This document shows, in pieces, positions 11,496-26,345 of a stretch of 64,000 nt of DNA. The stretch's first letter is position 1. Every line of letters starts with the position of its first letter. The position numbers were made by a program, and so were the translations under genes. Under the pieces are notes generated by a model. That model worked only from the letters and a program-made list of their open reading frames with translations, made no database searches and was not told where the DNA came from. This DNA is from Phallusia mammillata (Eukaryota; Chordata; Ascidiacea; Phlebobranchia; Ascidiidae): positions 2,506 to 66,505 of the forward strand of contig QLIY01000252.1 in assembly GCA_003260075.1 (NCBI GenBank). The letters are read 5' to 3'.

Positions 11496-13868
11496 ACTAA
11501 CCTGAAATACCGCCGAACTACAAGTATTATGAAAGTAGATGTGTAACGAAAGGTTGCAAGCTATTTTAGACTAACTTAACTTCAAATTCGACTAACTCGA
11601 ATTCAAATTTGTCACAATAAGCAATCATTGCAATGCGCTATTTCTCAATAGAGAGAAGTAAAATAAAGTTACCCCAAAACGTACTGAATGTTGTGAAATA
11701 CGCGATTCTCGGACTATTCTGCCTAAATATTTAACACTTGCTCACTCAACAAATATCCACAACTCAGCATTTTTGAAGCGCAACGAATCGACACAAAGAC
11801 TTTTTTGCAAGTCATGAGTTTTCGCCATTGTGTGAATAAGTGTGACGCATTTGTGTTTGTTGAGGTTTTTTAGTTGACTGAAGACTAAAAACCTCGCGTG
11901 CAAGCTTCAGGTTTTGTGGTGTTTTTCAATGCATTGTTGCGTAACACAAGCTTGATACACAAAGTTAAGGCGTTCCGCGAATATCCCTTACAAACTTCAG
12001 TACAGGGCTGCACTTACTTTAACTTGTCTTTAAATAATGTAGTGGGTTAAGGTCACTACTTCTATAGTTTCCAAACATATCGCGTGCAACACAGCCAATA
12101 AGTTAAAAACGGTTTGTGATGACCACTGAGGAGTTAATGTAACTCTGGCTAAATTAAAGTAAAAATACAGCAATGTATCTACAACACAAACGGTAAATGA
12201 CTTAGGAAATATAGGAAACGAATAAGCCTAAACGAAGAGAAAACTAGACATCCTACCGTTAACGAGACAAACCAATAATGACCGGAAGGAAGTGACCGGA
12301 CGTAATAAAAAGGCAAAACGGAACATGGAAAAACCAGAACACGACACAGAAATGAAGTTCACCACAATCTCCCCCACAAAAATAAATAGGGAGCAAACAT
12401 AAAACAAATGCCAATAGTTGTATCAATCATTTCTTACACGAAATCCACAACTTTGTAAATCCACAAATACGCAGCCCACAACTTGTTGTTGCAATTTAGT
12501 AATTAAACTAGTTTGGAGTGGCATAGCACAATGTTTTTATGTATGAAGTGCATATAACGTTACATTAGAAACAAAACAGATTTTAAACAGTATGTGCCAG
12601 CACGCACTGAACATTGTTGATTCTATGCGCGTACCAAATTATTACAAACTAATTAAAAGTTTATTGTGAAAAAGTCCATAACTTGTTGTAAGTTTGTGTT
12701 TAAGTTAGATACATAGCACAATGGTTCATGTGTGCATACCCCGGCACCCGAAACAAAACTACTTTGTTGCATGTCACTTTTTTAATAATAAATAAAGTTG
12801 AAAGCAAAATAAGGTTTTTGTACTGAGTACAACAAACAGAATGGTGTGTGTTAAAAAGATTTTCTAACAGGTAGAACTCAAGCAAAGTTTGTTCTGTCTG
12901 TTTTATTTTATTTGGACGTCACGTTAAAAAATGCGGTTTAATTATTGAAAAGTGGATCCTTTTGCAAACATGCACTGTGTACATGCTGCAACCAACAGCT
13001 TATTTTTGCTGCAAGTACAGAAGTAAGACAACAGAATTCGCACTTTGTCCATACTAAATTAATGCTAATCTAATAAATGTAAAGTAATAATTTTGGCCCC
13101 GGAGGTTTGCTAAGGCAAGCAATGCAAAGTTTGTTGTCTGTTTCATATTTAAATTTGTTTTCCAAAACACAACACACCATATGATGTGCAAAGCAGTACA
13201 GTGCCTCGTGCGAAAGGTTGTATTGACATAATACCAGAAACAGAATAGGCAAATAAACTGCTGAAACAATTCGATATTTTCGGGCGTTCGTATGTTTTTA
13301 GTGTGCAGCTATAAATATTAGGGCTTTTACAAAATCAAAAGGACGTTAAGGTTGTTATGTCTGAAGTTTTTATGTCAAACTTTCAAGGTGTTACTGTGAA
13401 ATGCATTTACTACACAGCCATTGTTAGAATACTAGTATTTTTCATTGTTTCCGATCGTAACTACAATCAGTTTTATAGTCATGAAATAAATCATGAGGTT
13501 TAAATACTTTTATGTTTGAAACCTATTAGCGTCAAATAGTTCATTTAACAAAGGTATGAACAATCTTGTGTTACCCTAACATGTTTAACTATCTCTGTTT
13601 TGCTGCAAACGGCGTTTTGATAAAAGCATATGTTATTTTCCTCACAAATATGTATAAACTTTGTCATTCCATAGAGCCCATCCCAAAATTAAAACCACTT
13701 GAGTTTCTTTATGCAACAACTTGTTGCACACTTAAAAACATTTATTGCTGAAACAATAAAATCACGTAAACATTAAGGCATGTATAATTGCGCCCAAAAT
13801 TGTACAACAAATTTCGTAATATATTTTTTTTGAAAGTGGATGCAGGCACTCTACTTTTTATCAATATC
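11496..13868. other. no gene recognised; meprin-flank repeat at 12430-12900
   Basis: Contains a GCGTG module (11830-11910) and units of the repeat described at 3690-5000 (12430-12900). Sequence at 12960-13060 resembles the flanks at 18740-18840 and 40380-40490. No open frame with recognisable content. The equivalent stretch 32829-35183 has the same make-up. Confidence 0.5.
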
Positions 13869-13869
13869 N
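13869..13869. other. lone n, assembly join
   Basis: Similarity to 29619-35199 ends here: copy B continues ATCCACAGAG (the meprin tail exon) while this copy switches to unrelated sequence. Other lone n: 4150, 46503, 50603. Confidence 0.85.
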
Positions 13870-14176
13870 GCCTTGCGTTGAACTTCAGTTTGCTTTTTTG
13901 GGCGAGGGTAGTGTTTTCTGGGGACGTTGCTTAACATGGAGCTGAGCAAATTCTTGTGCTAACCGTATATAAGTACACCTTGGCGTATGCATGGGGATTA
14001 ATACAACTATCAACAATTATCATTTTGACAAAACAAGTTAGTGCGCTGCGTTGTACGCAAATGTCTGACAAATTATAGCCGGACAACTGTGCTTCACATT
14101 GTGATATTATTCAGTTTAGCGCAATTTATTGTTTTCTTCACTGTGCAGTGCATAGTAATGATAGTTTCACCTAAAG
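13870..14176. other. no gene recognised
   Basis: A TATATAAG word lies near 13963 with no credible coding region after it. Confidence 0.35.
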
Positions 14177-14500
14177 CAGGGGTGTCCAAAGTGCGGCCCG
14201 CGGGCCAAATGCGGCCCGCAGCGGCGTTTCAAGTGGCCCGCTGCTGTTTTTTAAAATTGTGTTGCGTATGGCCCGCCATCGTCCGGATTAGGTTTTTAGG
14301 ATTGGCGACTTCACGCAAAAGCCTTTCATGGAACTGTATTTCCCGGTAAAAAGGAAGCGTACATCGTGCTGACGCAACAAAATTTCACATTTTCTTAAAT
14401 CCCGCATATTTGTGTTCCTAATTCTAAAAAAACGTTGGCCCGCGGGAGCCTTCACTTGGTAAAAATTGGCCCCCATTAAAAAAAGTTTGGACACCCCTGA
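14177..14500. mobile_element. hAT-type MITE with perfect 8-bp target duplication
   Basis: Ends CAGGGGTGTCCAAAG and TTTGGACACCCCTG are inverted repeats, flanked on both sides by acctaaag. The GC-rich interior near the left end repeats GCGGCCCGC. Confidence 0.9.
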
Positions 14501-14795
14501 CCTAAAGCAAAATATAAGGCGCAGACCACAATAAAGAAGACAATAAAACATGTATTTTCTGCAAAATTTGCCCCCACATGCAGAATTGTTCGTTCCAGAA
14601 TCAATACTCCTCTATCTAAAATCAATACTACGAATTTATTAATACATCAACCTGTTGCACGCTCAAAAACATTAATTGCTGTAACAATCAAATCATGTAC
14701 TGTACCCATAGAGGCATGTAAATTGCTAACTCTAAAATAATTATTATACAAATTTCGTTGTCATATTTTGAAATATATTTTCATGCCCACGCCTT

Positions 14796-17700
14796 CTACT
14801 TTTTTTCAATATTCACAGGAAAGAAGTTTACGTGGCCCTCCAATGCCTCAAAGTTAGCACTGTTGTAGTCAGGAGGTGGCGTCTTGCCTGTACCTCTGTA
14901 AATAATAAAGATCAAGTCATTGGTATAATTAACCATTATTTTGACATAATTAACCTACATGAGTGCTTTGACCACTTGATTCAAATGCTTCTGGTTTTGG
15001 AAGTTAAAAGCAACCAGAACCACAATCATTAAAACAATGACAATGGACGCCGTCACAGCCGCAATTGAAATTGCTTCGGATTCCGACAAGGAATTTTCAT
15101 CAGAGCAAGTGGGTCGAATCATTGGTTGTCTATTTCCATTGTCGCTCTTACGTTTTAGCATCGATGAACTAAATCTCTTAATTTCCCGATCTGCTGCTTT
15201 TAAGGTGTTTGGGACTGCGTTGCTCATATCTAAAAAAGTTACTTTGTCTGTAACCTTTAGTTTCTCCTAAAACGTGTTATTACCATTCACATCTATTGAT
15301 ATCATGAGTGAATTGTGTTTGACGAAATGCCTGGTGCCAATACTATCGCTTGTCTTCATAAATTGACTATATCCCCATCCACCGTTTACCCACTGTTTGA
15401 TAACAAAGTACGTTATTATAGCTAGTCATTAATTCCTGAAACATATTAAAATTAATACCAACCCTTGTAGGTTGAATCCAGCAAGGTTCGCATCTGTCGC
15501 TTGTGATAAAATGGCTGTATTGGTTCATCCTGAGCAGTGCATCGGATTCTTGGTCAACCACTGACATTTTAATATTTCTATCATAGAATGGTCACTGTAA
15601 TTGATCATCATTGACACCCATGGCGACTTGGTAAAACATGGACAAATATTCGCTGTTGGAACTTTAGTATCCAGCAGGAAATACCTAAAATTTGCCACAG
15701 TCGTTTTACCGGTTAATTTGCGAATTAACCTTGATTACCTACCGCTACATAAAATGCATATCCTTCATTAGTGTACATGAGAGGGCTCCACACGTTTTCA
15801 CCGGGTGATGAACTAGCAAGTAATTCTGAATAGTCGTGGATAACAAAATAACTAGTCTCACAAGGTTTGTCTAGAACTGTAATGTCATCGACTGCTATCA
15901 CATCAAGGGTTTGACCACCTGCAAGCAAAAACGCAGGGATATAAAATTAACAATGTCACACAAGCTTGGTCATTCAAACCTGAGTTAGCTGCAAACACGA
16001 GCTTATATTCTGCTGGTGCTGAAATGGTAAGACGCTAAATGTTCCAATAACTTTCGTGGTCTCCAGTTAGTGTTGTAACAGGTGATCCCAGTTGCAATAT
16101 CACGCCAGTTGATGGGTCAATTGTGGCAACATACACGCTACGCCGATTGTTTTAGTTTAATCTTTGTTGACTCATTTATAACATTCAATCACATGTTAGT
16201 GTTTGATACCTTAATGATGCTTGGCTGTAGGCCGCAAGATCCATGTAGTCGGAAAACTCGAGACACTGCTGGGGCACATTCGATTTTAAGCGCATTGCTC
16301 GCATACTTGCAACTCCGTTCAATTCTGCATTACTGTGAAAGAGCATGTAACTTCCTACAAAAATATAAAAACATATTATCAGTTTGTTTTGTGTGTGCTT
16401 TAGTTAGCATCCGATCTTACCGTATCCGTCAATCCCGCTAGTTCCATCTGTATTCGGAACGTTTGGTGATACTATCACAGATGGTGATTCACCAATCGTG
16501 CATCTATAAATTCAAATTTGTCACAAACTTTCTGCTTTTAGAGACTGTTAAAGAAATCAATATCATGACCCCTCAGTCATAAAAATCGAAAACGCTAGCT
16601 ACTTCATGTTGTTAGCACAAAAAATCACATATAGTATACATAAGACGTTTACCGTACCTCAACCAGTCGGTATCGTTTGTAGAATCTTGTGCATAGCCAC
16701 AAACAGATTCTTTCTCAAAGTTGCAAGTATATGAAACCCTCAGGGGCTCCGCTGAAAAAAATAAAATATATAACAACAAAGGCCATTTGGAAAGCAGAAA
16801 TTAAAGACTTACCGCATTGGTACATGCGGTTAATTTTTGTCACGTCCCCAACACTGAATGTTCGCATCTGACCAATTACGTCTTGAAACGCTGGGTCAAG
16901 TGTTATAATGGTTTTTTGACCATTGGATCTATGTTTGGAAATACCCTGATTACAAAATAAATAAAATTACAAAGCAAAATAAACCTACGTGAATGCCGTA
17001 TCTGAGTAATGCATAACGGAATTGTAGTCGTAAGGTACCCTTCTGTCATCAAGCACTTCGTAACTGTATGAGTCAAAGTTGCTCTTTTTACCAAAAAGGA
17101 AAACATTTAATAACTTACGACTCAAAACTATACTGGCTGTAAGAGCTGGAAGTTTTTCCTGACACATTGCGTTTGATCAACATAGCAATGGTATAATTCG
17201 CTGTTGAGAGAAAATTTGAAGTTATTTGGTATGCTAATACCTGGGGTGATGTTTTCTGTTTGAATTGTCACGTAATCATTTCGATCAGTCCGACTCTGTT
17301 CATGATAAATTCCAAGGGCGTGCATTATTTCGTGTATTACCGTTGCCATCAATTCGCATCCAGGTCCAATAGAAACAGGTTGCTTTCCACCAATTTGACC
17401 ATAGTACGACCAGCACATGTTGTTTTAGTAACTTGATTTCACACTATTTTTATTTTTATTCTATTTCTTTGTTCCAAAATTTGCTTGATTTATTTACTTT
17501 TACTAATTGGTAAAAAAATAGGGAAGCCTACCCGTTAGAAGGATCAAAATAAAGGTAGTTAGTTTCAGTTGTCCTGTCGATAAAGCTCAAGCAGGTCCGC
17601 ATTTCAAATTCACGAAGAGCTTCTTAAATTGATGCTAGTGCCTACACAAAATTTTGTGAAGGAGGCATTCGTAAAATGAAACAAAAGTGTTGGACTGTAT

Positions 17701-18229
17701 GTACCTCTAGATTAAGAGCTGGTGAATACGAAACCGGTATAGACCTGGTGTCCCAGTATTTTCCCTCGTCAACCATCGTGTTGTAGGTGTTTACTGAGGC
17801 AATATCGCCATCACGAAGACCTTTATCTGTGTTGGATCATAAAAAAACGATGCATTTTCAGAGATTTTTGTAGAGAGATAGAGTAACATTTACCAGCGTT
17901 TATTTTGAAGATATCTCTTTCTTGGAAAGCTTCAAACACTTTAATGCTGTTTTGCTCTCCAACCATAAGTTCTGAATAGATCGAAATATTTTAGTGTTCG
18001 ATGTGCGAAAACTAAATCTTGCATTCTAAAATATTTTCTTACCACTTTTGGTCAAAACTCCACCTCCACTGTTAATCATAAACTCTCGTGGCGTACGATT
18101 TGCCTAAAAACAAACAAAATAAAGATCATCCTGATTCCATTGTATGATGTGATTGCAGTCTAATGTAATAGATACCTGCACTACAAGTACGCTGCATAAC
18201 ACGAAGGCAATGACAAACAGATTCTGCAT
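14796..18229 (-). pseudogene. meprin-like metalloprotease, copy 2 (disabled)
   Basis: All 17 exon equivalents are present: 18176-18229, 18043-18103, 17894-17971, 17705-17826, 17532-17641, about 17241-17414, about 16989-17091, 16813-16928, 16658-16751, 16421-16503, 16210-16354, 15980-16137, 15743-15918, 15463-15684, 15284-15392, 14959-15229 and 14796-14895. Lesions: TAA in exon 5 where the others have Asp or Glu; TAG in exon 12 where copy 1 has GAG (WNIER); TAA and TGA in exon 14 (the latter at the Trp of LKWPF); and the exon 6 acceptor changed from AG to AT. The catalytic HEIMHALGIYHE is still intact. A full-length protein cannot be made, so it is probably inactive, though it could be transcribed. 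Confidence 0.9.
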
Positions 18230-18239
18230 GACACTTGCA

Positions 18240-19278
18240 AGAATCAAAACTGAAGCAGTTTTTAAAGCTGACTAAAACTATAAAAAAAACATCAACTGTT
18301 GTATAACACCGCCGCGATTTTTAGAAATGTAACTCAACACCCCATTCATTTAACAGTGTTATAGCATTTTTTAATCCACAGAAAACCTAATCTTGTTGTG
18401 CAATATTTATTTTTGTATTAAATGTAGTTGATTACAAGAAAATCATATTGTACCCACATTCAGTAGTGTATGTGGTCAACGCTAAAAAAGCTGCACTTTT
18501 CTATTTGTGGCAATACCGTTGTTGCATTTTTGCACTTAAATTAGATTCGAATAGCATATCACACTTTTTGTGTTTTAGGAGCATAGCCCGGCACCCGAAA
18601 CAATAACTGGAACAATCTTTTTTATAAACTGGAACAATCTTTGTTATATTTGTATCATTTTGTTTGTACGTCATGATTTTAAATTGCAATATTTTTGCGT
18701 TTACGTGTTACCATCCAGTTTATGTAAAAATTTTGCAACTTTTGCAAAATGCTGCAACTAGCAGCCAATATTTGCTGTAAGCTGATGTACAGTAATTGGA
18801 CAAAACAATTCGCTCGTTGCTTGCACTACATGATAGCTAACTAAATATTTGCACTGTGATAACTTGCTCCTCAGCTGTTTGCTAAGACAAGCAACGTATC
18901 TAAAAATAAATTTCGTTTTAAAGTACGTAACGAAATTTGCAAGTCTGTAAATTTCATTTTACCACATTAATATCTTCCTTAGAACAACCTGCTGCAAAGT
19001 TGTCCCAACAGTTGAATTATCCATACTTCTTACAAATGCTGCCATGTCGACATTTTTGCTTAAAAAGTTTGCATTTAATTGTAAATCGACAACCCAAAGT
19101 GAATTTGGAATTGTGGCAAAGTTTGTTTCGTACGTGGGCAACTTTTAACGAAACCTTTTGTTTTCTAATGCACTTCTCAGTCCTTGCAATAGTTAAAGTA
19201 GTTTCGGCACCAACTCGAACAGCTCTTAGTAACACAAGAATTGAACTGAATGTGATCCAACAACAACATGATTTGAAG
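18240..19278. other. 5' flank of meprin pseudogene, no gene
   Basis: Contains one or two units of the meprin-flank repeat (18510-18610). Sequence around 18740-18840 resembles 12960-13060 and 40380-40490. Confidence 0.45.
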
Positions 19279-19707
19279 TAGTGATGCACCAAAGTTTCGG
19301 TTGGCCGAAACATTTCTGCCGAATACGCTATTTTTCGATGTTTCGGCTTCGGCCCGAACTTTTTTGAAAATTCGGCCGAAACCGAACTTTTTGATTGCAT
19401 GGAATTAATACCCAAACTTTCATGTTCGCCCATACGAAACATCATAAATTAACTTTTTGTTGTATCTATAAAATACTTGCCACATTGTCTGCAAAATATT
19501 ACAAGTTTAGTGAAGCTTTCGCATTATGAAAGTGATTTTGGTTTGTCATAATTGAGTTCACTTGCATCAACAACACAAGGTTCAGTTAAAAACACCCATA
19601 AGAAATGCGGTTTTAGGTTCGGCCTGATTCGGCCGAAATTATTCGGCCTCGTGGCCGAATATTCGGTTTCGGCCCGAACCTTTTTAGGCGGGTTCGGTGC
19701 ATCACTA
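19279..19707. mobile_element. hAT-type MITE with TAGTGATGCACC ends
   Basis: Left TAGTGATGCACCAAAG, right TTCGGTGCATCACTA, with perfect flanking duplication atttgaag. The interior repeats TTCGGCCGAA words. Confidence 0.9.
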
Positions 19708-19739
19708 ATTTGAAGTATGTAACCAAACACTACAGAAAG

Positions 19740-19784
19740 TCACTACATAAAAAGGTCACTACATAAAAAGGTCACTACATAAGC
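19740..19784. repeat. 16-bp tandem repeat, about 2.8 copies
   Basis: Unit gtcactacataaaaag. Confidence 0.85.
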
Positions 19785-19834
19785 AATACAAGAACTTTCG
19801 GTGACGTGACAACAATGTATGTTTTACCATTATT

Positions 19835-21556
<1,722 letters not shown>

Positions 21557-21559
21557 CTG

Positions 21560-23298
21560 CTTGCCCCTTTAATCGTTTTACTCTTTTAATTTTTTAATAC
21601 AAGTTAAATTGGGTACTGACAGCCCGCCATTGCAGCAGAACCGAAAAAAGGTGTAACAAAATTTAAACCGATTTTTTGGAGTGGAGGGGTGTCTGTCCCA
21701 AATAGAAACCAATCCATGTCATGTCCACATGATCAATTTTGCACAACATTGTCAATGCGATTTTTTAACAATATATTTTAATGCTAATGTTCATTTGGAT
21801 CAGTGTGGTCCAACTTTATTTTGTTGCGGGCCATTCAAAATCGTTATCTTACTACGCGGGCCAAGGTTTAAATTTGTGCAGGAAAACTTTTTTTTTTTCT
21901 GGGTCAAACTCTAGGGTAACTATACACCTTTTTATTTCTAGAAAAGTTTATTTTTATATTTTATAGTTATTTACTTTTTATAGTTATTTAAGTAAAAGCT
22001 GTCAAAAACATTCAGTTTCCACTCTAGCGCAAAAATGCCCCTGAACGTTTTTTTTTATTACATAACAATGTCTTGTCATGCGTCAAAATAGGAGATTTTG
22101 CAGTATTTAGAGTGTGCCAATCCTCACCACTCACAGTTCGTTATGACACACACCAACACGTTTGCGATTTACAAGAAGTCCTTAATATAAATAACCAAAA
22201 ATACATTATACATAGTATGTTGGTTGGATTATCAGGATAAGATCAAACGATAAAATAGTAATTCTTTAAAACGACTTTAAAAGAATGTATCCAGTACATA
22301 AACAAGCTCTCGTTTTGTTTTCCATCAAGCTACTTTTCAGATCGGATAATTGTGTTTCTGTAAGTTTCTTACCATAGACTTTGAGGTAATTAAGAGGTGA
22401 TTCTTACCATAGACTTTGCATAGTAGGCCTACTGCCTCTAAATTATTTCCCATTAAGCACTGCTCTTCACTCAGTCGCCTTATGGGTTTTAATTGTTTTA
22501 AACTATTATATTTTTACATAGACGGCTTGGTATTTTAACTTACAGCATTTTATAAGACTGTACAGATATATCATTGATTCGGTTGAATGGGAGGTTGAAT
22601 TGTGACTCTGTAAAAAGAAGAACTGTTGTTAATAATGGGAACCATTTGTTCATGAGGCTTGTTTTGACAGGGAACTGAATTACGTTTAGAAATCATCGTT
22701 CTTATGTAGGACCTGCCGTGTACGTCAAAAGGCTCCTATTTCGCAGTTTGTCATAAAATGACGACGAAGTTGGGACCTTTGTTGTGTAAAGCGGAACCAC
22801 TAGTTCAGTATGAGCTGGATAGTGTTGCATCAGAAACTCTTTGTTTAACGCTGATGTCAAACAAAGCAGATGTTTCACTGATACTCTTTGTTTGTCACTC
22901 TTTTATCATCAGCTCGTGAAGAATAGAATGATAAGATACTCGCAATAGGTTTCAGAGGCAGTTTGGAATAGACGGACATAAACTTGACCTGTTGATAAAA
23001 AAAATGTGACAGAAGAGGTTTCAAAATTAGTATACACTGCACGCATTGTTCAGGCAACTGTTTGAGCAAAGAAGTTTATCCAGTAAATGGTAGATTTTAT
23101 CCAGTAGATTATGAGAATAAAATAAATCCGTTTTATGAAAACTAATGCGAATCACCCAATGTACCAACGCTAAGGCCACAATTTGTTGCTGTGTACAACT
23201 CGTTATAAAACTGCTGTCGCTCACATACCTCAACATTTCTTCTTTCTTGTTTTGACAGAAAGAGGTGACTCTGTAGCTGCAATAACAAACAGTTAATT
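21560..23298. other. no gene recognised
   Basis: A hAT-like end (CAGTGTGGTCCAACT) starts near 21801 without a clear partner. Otherwise AT-rich with short frames only. Confidence 0.45.
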
Positions 23299-25029
23299 AT
23301 GAGTGCATCCAACTCTCGCACCACTAACGCAGTGGCCAATCCCCAATCCATGGACGTAGTTAAAACATCTGAGTCAAACCGCACTGGGTTTACATTGGTT
23401 GCAACAGGAACCTTTGATGACGCGGCTTTCCAGCTGGAAGTACGAAAAAATAAATAATCAATCCAAATCGATGGTAACTGGGAAGACATTAGAACCAGCC
23501 TTTTTGATAGGTTTGATGCCAAAAAAATAGTGATGCTTGGCGGCTCAGTAGCCGTAGTCTGCTATGCCTTATACAAGGGCAAGTGTAGGGCCTATGATTT
23601 TGCTCCAAGCAGTTTGGCGTTTAAGGTAGATGTGGATGAAGTCGGTGAGGAGAAATTAAGAAGACAAATTTCATCTGGCGCATTTAAAAAATTATTCACG
23701 GTGAATGCAAAAAGGCTATTCAAGAGTTTGGGATGACTGACCTTCGCGATTTTCAGTTTGCTGTATCTGTCGCAGGTAACGGGGTATATTATTACTCAAT
23801 CCGTTTGTTCACCCTGTTGGCGATGTTATGACACAGAAATATTAACAGCCAACCGACAGTATAGTAAATCAAGAAAAATAACGGTAGATGTATTTTTTTG
23901 CTACTTCTAGTTTTAAGAAATTGTGAACATTAATCACTAAAAAGGCGTTTTGCCTGTTCGATTTAAATTTTTGTTCGATTTTAAATATTTTAATTTTATG
24001 GTTCAGTAAACATTTTTTTTCTGTGTTTACCAAACGAGATTATGGCAGCAATGTTGAATTTGCTAATGAATTGTTTTGTTTACACCAGTGGTCTCCAACC
24101 TTTATCGACGAATTCCCCCCTTAACATTTTAAAACATTTTCATTCTTCCCCAATAGACTATTTTGTAACTTAGATGCTAAACCAAACAAAAATCATTAAA
24201 AATTTGATCTTTTGCCAACTTCATAGGTATATTCCCAAAACTATCTCTTTATAAACCACATGTAGAAATCAAAGTAAATTCCTCCCCGTTTGGGAACCCC
24301 TGGATTACACTCTTTGTAGTCTCTGAAAGGTTTCATTTAGGAATTGTCTTGTACAGATAACAATAGAAAGGGACAGGCGGACTTTAACCTACAACATTGA
24401 AAACTCGACAATCAAAATTCTAAGGCAGCTATTGCAGATTTGTTCGTCGCCACTGTTGAACCTGGGGCTGAAGTACCAGGTAATATTGCTACTTTTTATG
24501 TTTAAAGGCCCTGAAAAACTAAATAAACACAAGAAAGTAATTGTCTGTAGCAAGTGAAATTAAAGTCCGTTGGTAATTCGAACACTCCGGCAATTTCCTA
24601 AGTATTATTATGGTTATGCCGTAATATTTGGGTAAAATAATCTAACCTAACAAGTTTTATGTTATAGAGTTACCAAAAAGAGAAGAAACAACTTCAGGTA
24701 GCTCAAACAAGGTTTTTTAATTTTGGTAAAATTTATTTTTAAATTGAAAACAAACGTTTTTAAAATATGTTTGTTAAATTTAAAACGGCAGATCGTTTGT
24801 GAGCAAAAGGCAAATGTGTGATTTGGATTTATCGCACAAACAATAAGCTACTTTTTTAATTCAACCTAAAAAAGAGAGTAAATAACTGTTGTTGTGGTTG
24901 TTGTTAGGTCAGAGTCACTGCTATAACATACGTGGATCCACACTCGAGAATTCTGCTGTTGCTGTGACCAACATGACTGAATTAACATACAAGGGCAAGC
25001 ATGAACCGAAACCAAGCGAACAAAAATAA
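23299..25029 (+). pseudogene. degenerate four-exon gene, family not recognised
   Basis: Exons 23299-23775, 24357-24479, 24668-24697 and 24908-25029. All three introns are phase 1 with GT-AG ends, and the frame joins across every junction to a final TAA, which is strong evidence of a genuine gene structure. It starts MSASNSRTTNAV and has a hydrophobic stretch around VMLGGSVAVVCYAL. Lesions: TAA at 23455-23457; a frameshift near the six-A run at 23686-23691, after which the better frame reads IIHGECKKAIQEFGMTDL; and TGA at 24398-24400. A MITE lies in intron 1. It could be a pseudogene, or a live gene with sequencing errors at A-runs. No function is proposed. Confidence 0.55.
24086..24302. mobile_element. 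hAT-type MITE
   Basis: Left CAGTGGTCTCCAACC, right GGGAACCCCTG. Flanks gtttacac and gattacac resemble a decayed 8-bp duplication. Confidence 0.65.
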
Positions 25030-26280
25030 AATGAAACTCAATGTCACTTATGTTTAAGTAATTTTACGCTTTGTTTAAAAGATAATTCTCACGATATTTG
25101 TACAGCATTCCTAGTGACGTATTGGATAACAAAATTGATACAGCTTTTACCGTCGTACAGAAATTTTTTCTTAGCCTTATCTTTCTTCGCTCTTTGTATG
25201 TTTTTTTGTAAATTTCTTAAATACAGTTTCGCAACAAAGCCTGCACGCAACTTATATCTTTTTTATAAGTGCTTTGATATATTGAACCCGTCTCCAACCT
25301 GTATGCATATGTACATAGCAATTAATAAACAACAATAGAAAAAACAAAACAAAACTAACAATAGTATTTGTAATACAGATTGCAGAAAATGATTTGTCTT
25401 GTTGTTGCTTTTGGCCAAGTAACAAGCTTTCGAAAATTAAAACAAATTCTGCGGGATTGGTTTATTGTCGAAATGTTACTTACCCAGTATGCGCTCTGGC
25501 GACACCTTGTAAAATGTTTTTAACGGCAAATTTGCTTGTCAGTTTTACACCTGTTTTGATATACACGATGATAATACCGCATATCAGCCAAACTCTCCCT
25601 ATTAAACTTTAAACTTATCATAGATAGACATTGCTATGTAAGCGCACAACATGACATTAGCAAACGGAACAAAGTGTTAAGTTTAACATATTTAACCGAC
25701 TCATGTTAATTGCAAATCGGCTAGTTAGTCTATGCCTAACCCATCAAGGATTGAGGGCAGCATCACAGCTTCCAGTGTCACGACGAACAACCACCAATGC
25801 GCACATTTTGATTGCATTTTCAGCAGTCTTATACCAGTCATTAAGTAATTCTTTGCCATGCTTCAATTGGATTATTGACGGTGCTGCATGTTTTTTCAGC
25901 ACTACTTGGCGTCTAGATAATGGTGATGAAAAGGATTGACCTCCTTCACTTCCAGGCATAGCTTCACTTTAAATCAAAACGTTTTAAACAAACGTTTCGA
26001 AAACTTCGAATGTAACGTCTACTTGGGTGCTCCTGGTGGGCACAGACGTCCACTCTGGCACTTCTAATTTGATTCAAAAACGCGCCTGCCAAATCCCAAC
26101 TACAGGCTTCTTCCCGCTAACACTCCACACAAGGTTGCAACAGTTTATTTGAAACAAAGCCCTTGATGGCTTCAATTAGCAGAATGCAGTTACTTCTAGA
26201 CTGGCGGACGGTTTTCTAAAGAAAATATAATGGCATAAACACAATGAAAAACGCCGGTTTTACAATATTACACTCTTACC
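25030..26280. other. mostly no gene; one weak candidate exon
   Basis: AT-rich. The only frame of interest is on the minus strand, 25744-25959 (71 codons, KHGKELLNDWYKTAENAIK). It has protein-like composition but no recognised domain, signal or partner exon. Confidence 0.25.
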
Positions 26281-26345
26281 CAGGGGTGTCCAACACGTAG
26301 CACGCGTGCCAAAAGTGGCACGCAGAGCATTTGAAAATGGCACGC
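26281..26345. mobile_element. one end of a hAT-type MITE
   Basis: CAGGGGTGTCCAACACG followed by GC-rich GGCACGC words. No matching right end seen. From about 26350 to 27283 there is no recognised gene. Confidence 0.5.

Larger units (their letters stand above)
7617..13868. repeat. block nearly identical to 29619-35199
   Basis: Apart from G10-linked insertions at 8347-8357, 9015-9027, 9123-9132 and 9298-9307, this block follows 29619-35199 almost base for base, including the peptide gene, a MITE and the truncated LINE. Identity stops exactly at the lone n at 13869. Most likely a haplotig scaffolded in series; a recent real duplication is the alternative. Confidence 0.85.

Noticed and set aside
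11275-11505. Plus-strand frame of 76 codons
   Set aside because: Antisense of the LINE remnant, which has recognisable zinc-knuckle coding on the minus strand.
16082-16441. Plus-strand 119-codon frame
   Set aside because: Antisense across meprin pseudogene exons 11-12.
19017-19445. Minus-strand 142-codon frame
   Set aside because: Half of it lies in the hAT MITE; no recognisable domain or splice context.
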